Assembly (NCBI GenBank): GCA_024400895.1
Contig: JAKSMA010000051.1
Span: 1-11,958 of the forward strand
Origin: Muribaculaceae bacterium
GTDB lineage: Bacteria; Bacteroidota; Bacteroidia; Bacteroidales; Muribaculaceae
Length of the DNA: 11,958 bases
Direction: 5' to 3'
Both the position numbers and the translations under genes were made by a program. Every line of letters begins with the position of its first letter. The first letter of the stretch is position 1. Positions 1 to 6,382 of the stretch are shown here, piece by piece. The notes beneath the pieces are model-generated. The model was not told the origin of the DNA, ran no database searches, and saw only the letters and a list, made by a program, of their open reading frames with translations.

Positions 1-1
1 A

Positions 2-241
2 ATAGAAGAAGGTAGCTGCCAATCGGAAATACAATCCGATTTCAGCGAGCCTGACTTTAGCGAAAACGGCAGAGACTACTGGGAGCACTACCGCTACGAG
101 GTGGAAAAAGGACAAGTGCTGCTGCGCATCGACAAATACCTCGTGGAGCGCATCAAAGGCACCTCGAGAAACCGCATCCAAAACGCAGCCGAGGCACAGT
201 GCATTCGTGTGAACGGACGCCCCGTGAAATCGAACTACCGC
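2..241 (+). pseudogene. rluD: RluD-type pseudouridine synthase, N-terminal S4 part (5' partial, out of frame with the catalytic part)
   Basis: Reading from base 2, the frame is open from the window edge and gives an acidic stretch, then an S4 RNA-binding domain. This includes LLRIDKYLVERI, SRNRIQ and VNGRPVKSNYR, a good match in kind to the N-terminus of Bacteroidetes RluD enzymes. The true start lies left of the window. After SNYR (codons ending at 241) the frame loses similarity and stops at 376, while the family sequence resumes in the +1-positioned frame (catalytic part, next entry). The usual end of the S4 fold and the hinge (about 13-15 residues in relatives, from my memory of the family) is absent. 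This is what a deletion of about 40 bp, not a multiple of three, would give. It may be a true inactivating mutation or an assembly/sequencing error. As read, the S4 domain is not joined to the catalytic domain. Confidence 0.75.
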
Positions 242-1035
242 TCTATGAAAATGAAATCGTGGCGCAAGACATCCCTATCGACATTGTATATGAAGACGAT
301 TCGCTGCTGGTGGTCAACAAACCGGCAGGCATGTGTGTGCACCCCGGTCACGGCAACTACGACGGCACACTGGTGAACGCGCTCGCATGGCACTTTAAAG
401 ACAATCCCGACTACGATGTGACCGACCCAAGAATGGGTCTCGTGCACCGCATCGACAAAGACACTTCTGGCTTGCTCGTGGTGGCGAAGACGCCAAATGC
501 CAAGACATCACTGGGCAAACAATTCTTCAATAAAACCACCAAACGCCAATATGTGGCTGTGGTTTGGGGCACGATGAAAGATGTTGACGGCACCGTGATT
601 GGCCATGTGGGCCGCAGCATGCGCGACCGCCTGCAGATGTGTGTGTATCCCGACGGCGAACATGGTAAGCACGCCGTGACCCACTATCATACGCTTGAAA
701 ACTTGGCACATGTGGCTGTGGTGAGATGCCAACTCGAAACTGGCCGCACCCACCAGATTCGCGTGCATATGAAGCATATCGGGCATCCGCTTTTCAACGA
801 CGCGCGCTACGGAGGCGACAAGGTGCTACGAGGCAACACTTCGAGCCATTACGCGCAATTCATCCGCCACTGCTTTGACGCATGCCCTCGCCAAGCGCTT
901 CATGCAAAGACACTTGGCTTTGTGCACCCTGTAACGAAACAGCAGATGGATTTCGACAGCGAAATTCCTGCCGACATGACCGACCTCATCGAGCGCTGGA
1001 GAAACTACGCCGAAGGGTTAGCCAACAAAAAATAA
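199..1035 (+). CDS. rluD: RluA/RluD-family 23S rRNA pseudouridine synthase, catalytic domain (frameshifted from its S4 domain)
   Basis: This is the catalytic part of a large-subunit rRNA pseudouridine synthase, the family that isomerises uridine to pseudouridine in helix 69 of 23S rRNA. Visible landmarks are VNKPAGMCVHPGHGNY (residues 39-54 of this frame), the HRIDKDTSG motif with the catalytic aspartate at D86 (codon 454-456), the RTHQIRVHMKHIGHPLFND segment, and the C-terminal LHAKTLGFVHP. Similarity begins at about ELPLYENEI (from base 232). The nominal GTG at 199 lies inside DNA that encodes the S4 domain in the other frame, so it is unlikely to be a natural start. If the frameshift is real, the product would lack a complete S4 domain or be made poorly. 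If it is an assembly error, one full-length gene runs from left of the window to 1035. The catalytic motif is intact. The product class is sure; its functional state is not. Confidence 0.85.
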   Translation: MHSCERTPREIELPLYENEIVAQDIPIDIVYEDDSLLVVNKPAGMCVHPGHGNYDGTLVNALAWHFKDNPDYDVTDPRMGLVHRIDKDTSGLLVVAKTPNAKTSLGKQFFNKTTKRQYVAVVWGTMKDVDGTVIGHVGRSMRDRLQMCVYPDGEHGKHAVTHYHTLENLAHVAVVRCQLETGRTHQIRVHMKHIGHPLFNDARYGGDKVLRGNTSSHYAQFIRHCFDACPRQALHAKTLGFVHPVTKQQMDFDSEIPADMTDLIERWRNYAEGLANKK

Positions 1036-1043
1036 AAAAAGAC

Positions 1044-1078
1044 AGAAGTGTGGGCCTCACAGGGTTTGCACTTTTTGA
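1044..1078 (+). terminator. possible weak terminator after rluD
   Basis: AGAAGTG (1044-1050) can pair with CACTTTT (1069-1075), including one G-T wobble. The loop is 18 nt and the right arm runs into a T tract. A smaller TGTGG/TCACA hairpin sits at the base of the loop. It follows the rluD stop by 8 bp, which fits position-wise, but the stem is short and AT-rich. Confidence 0.35.
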
Positions 1079-1334
1079 TTTATTACACACATAATCTGTG
1101 AGTTGCAAACATATATTATACAATTAGGGAATTGACAAGCAGCAGTTATTTAACATTTCTAACTTAATATTGTATAAATTAACTTGATTTTTGCACCACA
1201 ATCCATGGCAATGTAATAATTTTGCAATGCTAAAAAGTGGAATATTTCTCTTACCGTATTCCTACTCCAAAGCAGAAAAATGAACAATATAAAAACAACT
1301 CATATTAATCAGACAAATTAATTTATTTGCAACT
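1079..1334. other. intergenic region and probable 5' leader of the moxR-bat operon
   Basis: This AT-rich stretch has no credible ORF. It holds a promoter candidate (1190-1224, listed separately), leaving a leader of about 100 nt before moxR. A 9-bp perfect inverted repeat lies at 1116-1124 (TTATACAAT) and 1169-1177 (ATTGTATAA). A second 9-bp pair, AGTTGCAAA (1101-1109) and TTTGCAACT (1326-1334), brackets most of the gap and ends directly at the moxR start codon. Both could be chance in AT-rich DNA. No riboswitch or tRNA-like fold was recognised. Confidence 0.5.
1190..1224 (+). promoter_or_regulatory. candidate Bacteroidetes-type promoter for the moxR-bat operon
   Basis: TAATTTTG at 1217-1224 is a full match to the Bacteroidetes -7 consensus TAnnTTTG. 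TTTG at 1190-1193 can serve as the -33 element. The gap of 23 nt is slightly longer than usual, which lowers confidence. It is the best such word in the gap before the operon and would give a leader of about 100 nt. Confidence 0.45.
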
Positions 1335-2330
1335 ATGGGAGACTCTGTAAACATTAGAGAATTAAACGACTTGATTGCAAGCAAACGCAATTTCGTTGAT
1401 GCCATCACTCAAGGTATGGACCAAACCATCATCGGTCAGAAACACCTTGTGGATTCGCTCCTGATTGCCCTTTTAGCCAATGGTCACATCCTTCTCGAAG
1501 GTGTGCCTGGCTTGGCAAAGACACTTGCTATCAAAACCCTTGCATCAGTAATCGACGCAAAATATAGCCGCATCCAGTTCACCCCCGACCTTCTTCCTGC
1601 CGATGTGGTGGGCACAATGGTGTACAGCGTGCAGAAAGAAAAATTTGAAGTAAAGCAAGGTCCAGTATTTGCCAACTTTGTTTTGGCCGATGAAATCAAC
1701 CGCGCGCCAGCCAAAGTGCAAAGTGCACTTCTTGAAGCCATGCAAGAACGCCAAGTGACCATTGGCGACAACACATTCAAGCTCGACGACCCATTCCTTG
1801 TTATGGCTACCCAAAACCCGATTGAGCAAGAAGGCACATATCCACTGCCTGAAGCACAGGTCGACCGTTTCTTGATGAAGGTGGTGATTGGCTATCCTAA
1901 CAAGGAAGAAGAAAAGCAGATTATCCGCATGAATGTGGCTCCAACCAAGCAGAATGTGCAAGCACTTGTCACTCCACGCGACATTATTGAGGTGCGCGAC
2001 ATCGTGAACAAGATTTATATCGACGAAAAGATTGAAAAGTATATCGTCGACATCGTGTTTGCCACCCGCTTCCCTGCCGATTACGGATTAAACGAACTGA
2101 AGAGCATTATCTCATTTGGTGCTTCACCCCGTGCAAGCATCAGCATGGCGCTCGCCGCTCGTGCCTACGCATTCCTTCGTGGACGTGGCTACGTGATTCC
2201 TGAAGACGTGCGCGCAGTGTGCCACGATGTGATGCGCCACCGCATTGGCCTCTCTTACGAAGCCGAAGCCAACAACATTGGCGCCGACGAAGTAATCAGC
2301 CAAATTCTCGACAAGGTAGCAGTGCCCTAA
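1335..2330 (+). CDS. moxR: MoxR-family AAA+ ATPase
   Basis: 331 aa, a usual length for MoxR proteins. The AAA+ core is complete. Walker A is GVPGLAKT (residues 56-63), with Ala in the position before Lys, as I recall from many Bacteroidetes homologues. Walker B is VLADE (116-120), followed by INRAPAKVQSALLEAMQE. Sensor 1 is in ATQNP (N161), and GASPRAS (262-268) carries the sensor-2 arginine R266. The protein is cytoplasmic with no membrane segment. MoxR ATPases generally act as chaperones that insert metal ions into, or remodel, von Willebrand A/MIDAS proteins. Here the vWA genes batA and batB and a DUF58 gene follow directly, so they are its probable clients. The ATG at 1335 follows AT-rich DNA without a Shine-Dalgarno sequence, as is normal in this phylum. 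It is the first gene of the operon, 44 bp before the DUF58 gene. Confidence 0.95.
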   Translation: MGDSVNIRELNDLIASKRNFVDAITQGMDQTIIGQKHLVDSLLIALLANGHILLEGVPGLAKTLAIKTLASVIDAKYSRIQFTPDLLPADVVGTMVYSVQKEKFEVKQGPVFANFVLADEINRAPAKVQSALLEAMQERQVTIGDNTFKLDDPFLVMATQNPIEQEGTYPLPEAQVDRFLMKVVIGYPNKEEEKQIIRMNVAPTKQNVQALVTPRDIIEVRDIVNKIYIDEKIEKYIVDIVFATRFPADYGLNELKSIISFGASPRASISMALAARAYAFLRGRGYVIPEDVRAVCHDVMRHRIGLSYEAEANNIGADEVISQILDKVAVP

Positions 2331-2374
2331 TCAATAGGACCGCTATCCATTCATGAACCCTTATTTCAAGGTGA

Positions 2375-3256
2375 ATGATGGACAAGAGTGAATTATTAAA
2401 AAAAGTCAGAAAAATAGAAATCAAGGCCAAGGGCCTGTCGCAGAACATCTTTGCGGGTGAATACCACTCTGCTTTCAAAGGACGTGGTATGACCTTTAGC
2501 GAGGTGCGCGAATACCAGTACGGCGACGATGTGCGCGATATCGACTGGAATGTGACCGCTCGCCAAAACCACCCCTATGTAAAGGTGTATGAAGAGGAAC
2601 GCGAACTCACTGTGATGCTGCTTGTGGATGTGTCGGGCAGCAAGGATTTCGGTGCCGTGGGTGAAGCAAAGCGTGATATGATGGCTGAAATTGCCGCCAC
2701 GCTCGCTTTCTCCGCTATTGAGAACAACGACAAGGTGGGTGTGATTCTTTTCAGCGACAAGATTGAGAAATTCATTCCTCCCAAGAAGGGTCGCAAGCAC
2801 ATTTTGCTCGTAATCAGCACTCTGCTTGATTTCAAGCCCGAAAACAAGGGCACTGATGTGAACTATGCGCTTGAATTTCTCACCAGCGGTATCAAAAAAC
2901 GCTGCACGGCCTTCCTTGTGAGCGATTTTATCGACGAAGGCGACTACAGCAAAGCACTCTCCATTGCCAACAACAAGCACGATTTGATTGCTGTGCAGGT
3001 GTACGACAAACGCGAAATGCAGCTGCCCGATGTGGGGCTGATGCGCGTGTATGATGCCGAAACGGAAGAGGAACGGTGGATTAACACCAGTTCGAAAAAG
3101 GTGCGTGAAACTTATCAACGCTGGTGGTACCAACGCCAACTGAAGATGAGCGAGAAACTGCAGCGTGGCCGAGTGGATTTAGCATCAATCGCCACCGATG
3201 AAGATTACACAAAAGCACTTCTTGGGCTCTTCAAACGCAGAGGAGTGGCACGATGA
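2375..3256 (+). CDS. DUF58 domain-containing protein (vWA-like)
   Basis: 293 aa, soluble, with no signal peptide or membrane segment. It shows the DUF58 hallmark GRGMTFSEVREYQYGDD followed by VRDIDWNVTAR (about residues 37-63). Next comes a vWA-like fold with a MIDAS-type DVSGS (D85, S87, S89), a hydrophobic strand VGVILFSD, and FLVSDFIDEGD further on. DUF58 proteins are regularly encoded next to moxR and are thought to be its partners or substrates; their biochemical role is not established. The start is one of two tandem ATGs (2375 or 2378); the first is used here. The stop TGA (3254-3256) overlaps an ATG at 3253 that opens a 17-codon ORF leading to the next gene. Family identity is sure, function is not. 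Confidence 0.93.
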   Translation: MMDKSELLKKVRKIEIKAKGLSQNIFAGEYHSAFKGRGMTFSEVREYQYGDDVRDIDWNVTARQNHPYVKVYEEERELTVMLLVDVSGSKDFGAVGEAKRDMMAEIAATLAFSAIENNDKVGVILFSDKIEKFIPPKKGRKHILLVISTLLDFKPENKGTDVNYALEFLTSGIKKRCTAFLVSDFIDEGDYSKALSIANNKHDLIAVQVYDKREMQLPDVGLMRVYDAETEEERWINTSSKKVRETYQRWWYQRQLKMSEKLQRGRVDLASIATDEDYTKALLGLFKRRGVAR

Positions 3257-3306
3257 AAGTAATTACCAACACATTTCTGAGAGAGACAGTAACAACTAAT
3301 GAATAG
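3253..3306 (+). other. possible 17-codon minicistron bridging the DUF58 gene and the next gene
   Basis: ATG at 3253 overlaps the DUF58 stop (ATGA) and opens a reading frame MKVITNTFLRETVTTNE that ends with TAG at 3304-3306, past the next gene's ATG at 3299. GAGGAG (3240-3245) lies 7 nt before this ATG, although it is also part of the DUF58 coding sequence. It could carry ribosomes across the 42-bp gap for translational coupling. It could also be a relic of an older start for the downstream gene, or simple chance. No similarity to a known leader peptide was recognised. Confidence 0.2.
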
Positions 3307-4279
3307 TAAATTCATAACATATTTAATCTGCAGTCTGTTTTTGCTCATTCCTTTTGGAATGCAGGCGAAAAACGACAAAGCGCTGATTTCCAACGCCGAG
3401 CTCACCAACCGCAACATCGTGATGGGCGACACCACTACGATGAGGCTCGAACTGGTGCAACCGAAAGACATGATTTTGATGGCTGGGTTGGAAGTGAAGG
3501 ATTCCATCAGTAGTGTGGTGGAACTCGGCGACCTCATTGCTTGCGACACCACAGACTTGGGCAACAACCGCATTCAAATCAAGGCTACCTACATTGTTCA
3601 GGCATTTGATTCCGGCGAATGGCACCTCAACCCTGTGCTTTTGATTGAGCCCGACACCATCCGTTGCGACATTCCTTTGGTCATCAAGGTGAATCCTATA
3701 AAAGTGGATCCCAACGGCGATATAAAGGATTTCGCACCAGTGCTCGGTCCCGAACGCAAACTGCTCGACTATGTGCCTGACTGGGTGACCAGTCTTTGGT
3801 GGGTATGGGTTCTGCTTCTGATTGCTGCCACATTAGTATATGCCTATTTCAAATGGTGGCGCAAAGGAAAGAATCCTCTGAAGCGAGTGAAAAAACGCAA
3901 ACCGCCATACGAAGAAGCCGTAGAGCGACTGAATTTGCTCAAGAGCAAACAACTCTGGCAGAATGGCCGTGAAAAAGACTATTACACAGGCCTTACCGAC
4001 ATTCTCCGCGAATATATCGACCGCAGATTCGGCATCAATGCCATTGAGATGACATCAAGTGAAATCATTGATGCGCTAAAAAACAACAGTGAAACTCAAC
4101 TCGTCAACGACCAGTTGAGCGAAATTCTCGCCATTGCCGACTTCGTGAAGTTTGCGGGTCAGCGCCCACTTGCCGACGACAACGAACGCTCATTCCAGCG
4201 CGCCGTCAACTTTGTGGATGCCACCAAGCCGCTACCCGAAAACGAAAAGGCCTCAAAAGAAAAGGAGGGTAAGAAATGA
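3299..4279 (+). CDS. DUF4381-like single-pass membrane protein of the bat operon
   Basis: 326 aa. An N-terminal signal peptide (about residues 1-23, hydrophobic core YLICSLFLLIPFG, then MQA) is followed by a predominantly beta-type periplasmic region (24-160). A membrane segment lies at about 165-185 (SLWWVWVLLLIAATLVYAYF). A basic stop-transfer patch (KWWRKGKNPLKRVKKRK) leads into a cytoplasmic tail with conserved-looking helices (LTDILREYIDRRFGI, MTSSEIIDAL). This layout fits the DUF4381-type protein commonly placed between DUF58 and the vWA genes in moxR operons. The family call rests on layout and position, not on a signature motif. The start at 3299 puts the signal sequence at the very N-terminus. 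The stop overlaps batA by ATGA. It probably anchors or organises the vWA proteins at the inner membrane; that is inference. Confidence 0.8.
   Translation: MNSKFITYLICSLFLLIPFGMQAKNDKALISNAELTNRNIVMGDTTTMRLELVQPKDMILMAGLEVKDSISSVVELGDLIACDTTDLGNNRIQIKATYIVQAFDSGEWHLNPVLLIEPDTIRCDIPLVIKVNPIKVDPNGDIKDFAPVLGPERKLLDYVPDWVTSLWWVWVLLLIAATLVYAYFKWWRKGKNPLKRVKKRKPPYEEAVERLNLLKSKQLWQNGREKDYYTGLTDILREYIDRRFGINAIEMTSSEIIDALKNNSETQLVNDQLSEILAIADFVKFAGQRPLADDNERSFQRAVNFVDATKPLPENEKASKEKEGKK
4261..4278 (+). promoter_or_regulatory. canonical Shine-Dalgarno-like AGGAGG before batA
   Basis: AGGAGG at 4263-4268 lies 7 nt upstream of the batA ATG (4276). This is textbook spacing for bacteria in general but unusual in Bacteroidota, where the anti-SD is mostly occluded on the ribosome. 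The purine run also encodes the Lys/Glu-rich C-terminus of the preceding protein, so it may reflect codon content rather than selection for ribosome binding. Confidence 0.35.
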
Positions 4280-5271
4280 TGAATTTTGCACATCCTGGCT
4301 ACTTGTGGCTATTCCTTCTTTTTGTGCCACTCATCGCATGGTATGTTTGGAGTTTGCGTAAAGCAAATCCAAGTATGCGCATGTCGTCGACGAGTGCTTT
4401 CCGAGCACTTCCCACCAGTTGGAAAGTGTATGTCAAGCACTTGTCATTCGGCTTGAAACTCGCTGCACTATCGTGCCTCATCATTATATTGTGCCGTCCT
4501 CAAACCTACGACCGTTGGTCGACAAGCGACACACATGGCACCGACATCGTATTGGCAATGGACATTTCTGCGAGTATGCTGTCGCGCGACCTTCAGCCCG
4601 ACCGTTTGGAGGCTTCCAAAAAGGTGGCGAGCGATTTCGTAGCGAAGCGCGAAAGCGACAATATCGGTTTGGTGATTTTCGCTGGCGAAGGCTTTACCCT
4701 TCTGCCAATGACCACACATCAAGCCACCTTGCTCAACACCATACACGAAATCAACGTGAATATGCTTGATGCCGACGGCACCGCCATTGGCGACGGTATC
4801 GCCACTGCCATCAACCGCATTAAAGGTGGAAAGGCAAAGTCGAAGAGCATCATTCTGCTCACCGATGGCACCAACAACTCTGGTGTGATTGCACCACTCA
4901 CCGCCGCAGAAATCGCACAGAAGGAAGGCATCCGCATCTACACCATCGGTATCGGCACTCGTGGCACAGCACCAACACCCTACGGACGTGGCTACGGAGG
5001 CGAACTCCTCTATAAGCCTATGCCTGTGACCATCGACGAACCTTCACTCCAAAAGATTGCACAAATGACTGGCGGACAGTATTTCCGTGCCACCGACAAT
5101 GATGTGCTTACCGAAGTGTTTAACGAAATTGACAAACTTGAGAAAACTAAAATAGATGTTCAGAATTTCAGCAACACTCAAGACAATTATATGCCTTGGG
5201 CTTGGGCACTGCTTTTGCTCGTGATTCTGAATTTGCTGCTCAGTTACACAGTGCTGCGTCGCATTCCATAA
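4276..5271 (+). CDS. batA: BatA, membrane-anchored von Willebrand A protein
   Basis: 331 aa. It opens with the Bat signature FAHPGYLWLFLL and a membrane helix (about 8-26). A second hydrophobic segment lies at about 58-73 (FGLKLAALSCLIIILC) and ends in the RPQ motif typical of BatA/BatB. The vWA domain (about 88-290) has a complete MIDAS: DISAS (D96, S98, S100), T169 in DGTAIGDG and D197 in LLTDGTNN. A C-terminal helix (about 309-327) returns to the membrane. The vWA domain therefore sits between membrane anchors, probably on the periplasmic side. BatA is paralogous to BatB, encoded 64 bp downstream. Translation probably couples to the preceding gene through the ATGA overlap, and an AGGAGG lies 7 nt upstream. 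A second in-frame ATG follows immediately (4279). Bat proteins were linked to aerotolerance in Bacteroides fragilis; the ligand is unknown. Confidence 0.94.
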   Translation: MMNFAHPGYLWLFLLFVPLIAWYVWSLRKANPSMRMSSTSAFRALPTSWKVYVKHLSFGLKLAALSCLIIILCRPQTYDRWSTSDTHGTDIVLAMDISASMLSRDLQPDRLEASKKVASDFVAKRESDNIGLVIFAGEGFTLLPMTTHQATLLNTIHEINVNMLDADGTAIGDGIATAINRIKGGKAKSKSIILLTDGTNNSGVIAPLTAAEIAQKEGIRIYTIGIGTRGTAPTPYGRGYGGELLYKPMPVTIDEPSLQKIAQMTGGQYFRATDNDVLTEVFNEIDKLEKTKIDVQNFSNTQDNYMPWAWALLLLVILNLLLSYTVLRRIP

Positions 5272-5335
5272 AAGAGAATAGAGAGTTTTCTGAAGTAAAA
5301 ATTAGTACAATAGTAAAGAAATAAAGGTTTTGGCT

Positions 5336-6382
5336 ATGTTTAGTTTTGCTAATCCCGAATATTTATATCTTCTTTTGCTGCTCCCCGTAGTGGCAGGTCT
5401 ATTTTGGCTATCGCAACGCGCAAAAGCGAAAAAGATTGCCAAATTCGGCCGTCCCGAAGTGGTGAAAGAACTCATGCCGGAGCAGTCGCCCTACAAGCCC
5501 TGGATTAGGCTGGCTGTGGAATTGCTGCTCTTGGCCACCATCGTCGTGATTTTGGCGCGTCCTCGTGGAGGTGCCCAAGAAACCAACACCACAATGAAAG
5601 GCATCGAAGTGATGATTTGCCTCGATGTGTCGAACTCAATGAACGCAGCAAGTGCCGACGACGCTCCTGAAGTAAGCCGCTTGCAACGCTCAAAGCAAGT
5701 GCTTGAAAAATTAATCGACCGCGTCACAGGCAATAAGGTCGGCCTTATCGTGTTTGCCGGCAATGCCTATATGCAAATGCCTATCACTGGCGATGCCCAG
5801 AGTGCAAAAATGTATCTCAACAACATTTCCACCGATATGGTGCCCACGCAGGGAACAGCCATAGGCGCAGCCATCAATATGGCTTGCCAATGCTTTTCAC
5901 GCAATCCGCGCACACAAAAAACGATTATCGTCATCACCGATGGTGAAAACTTTGAAGACGATGCAGTCAGCAATGCCGAAGAAGCGAAGAAGAATGGTAT
6001 CAGCGTGAATGTGGTGGGTATCGGTTCCGTGAATGGCGCCCCTGTACCTTCGGCAGATGGCGAGGTGCTTATTGATGATAACACCGGAAAACCAGCCCTC
6101 TCAAAACTCAATGAGAAAGCCGCAATGGAAATTGCAAAAGCAGGAAAAGGCACTTATGTGAATGGCGCAGCGAGCGATGCTGTCGACGAACTCCATGAGC
6201 AACTACAAAAACTTTCGAAGAGCGACCTCGGTAATTACACCTATTCTCTTGAAAATGAACTCTTCCCTGTGTTTGCTTGGATTGCCTTGATTCTGCTCAT
6301 AGCCGAATTATTTATCCTCGAGCGCAAAAACCCACTGCTCAACCGATTCAACTTCTTCACTAAAAAAGAACAGAAAAAATGA
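5336..6382 (+). CDS. batB: BatB, membrane-anchored von Willebrand A protein
   Basis: 348 aa from the ATG at 5336. A TTG six bases earlier would add two residues and is not needed, because the family N-terminus is MF-FANPEYLYLL. An N-terminal helix (about 9-25) and a second one (about 58-75) end in ARPRGG. The vWA domain has a full MIDAS: DVSNS (D97, S99, S101), T174 in TQGTAIGAA and D202 in ITDGENFEDD. The C-terminal helix (about 313-330, PVFAWIALILLIAELFIL) is followed by a short basic tail. It is the second vWA protein of the operon and a clear paralogue of BatA, with a longer acidic loop after the MIDAS (SADDAPE). It probably forms a membrane complex with BatA. The stop overlaps batC by ATGA, so the two are likely translationally coupled. 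Confidence 0.94.
   Translation: MFSFANPEYLYLLLLLPVVAGLFWLSQRAKAKKIAKFGRPEVVKELMPEQSPYKPWIRLAVELLLLATIVVILARPRGGAQETNTTMKGIEVMICLDVSNSMNAASADDAPEVSRLQRSKQVLEKLIDRVTGNKVGLIVFAGNAYMQMPITGDAQSAKMYLNNISTDMVPTQGTAIGAAINMACQCFSRNPRTQKTIIVITDGENFEDDAVSNAEEAKKNGISVNVVGIGSVNGAPVPSADGEVLIDDNTGKPALSKLNEKAAMEIAKAGKGTYVNGAASDAVDELHEQLQKLSKSDLGNYTYSLENELFPVFAWIALILLIAELFILERKNPLLNRFNFFTKKEQKK

Noticed and set aside
2396..3139. 247-codon open frame on the reverse strand opposite the DUF58 gene
   Set aside because: It lies wholly inside a convincing DUF58 gene and its translation shows no domain or signal; it is a by-product of the coding sequence.
5330..5335. TTG at 5330 as the start of BatB
   Set aside because: The ATG six bases later gives the family-typical N-terminus MFSFANPEYLYLL and is preferred.
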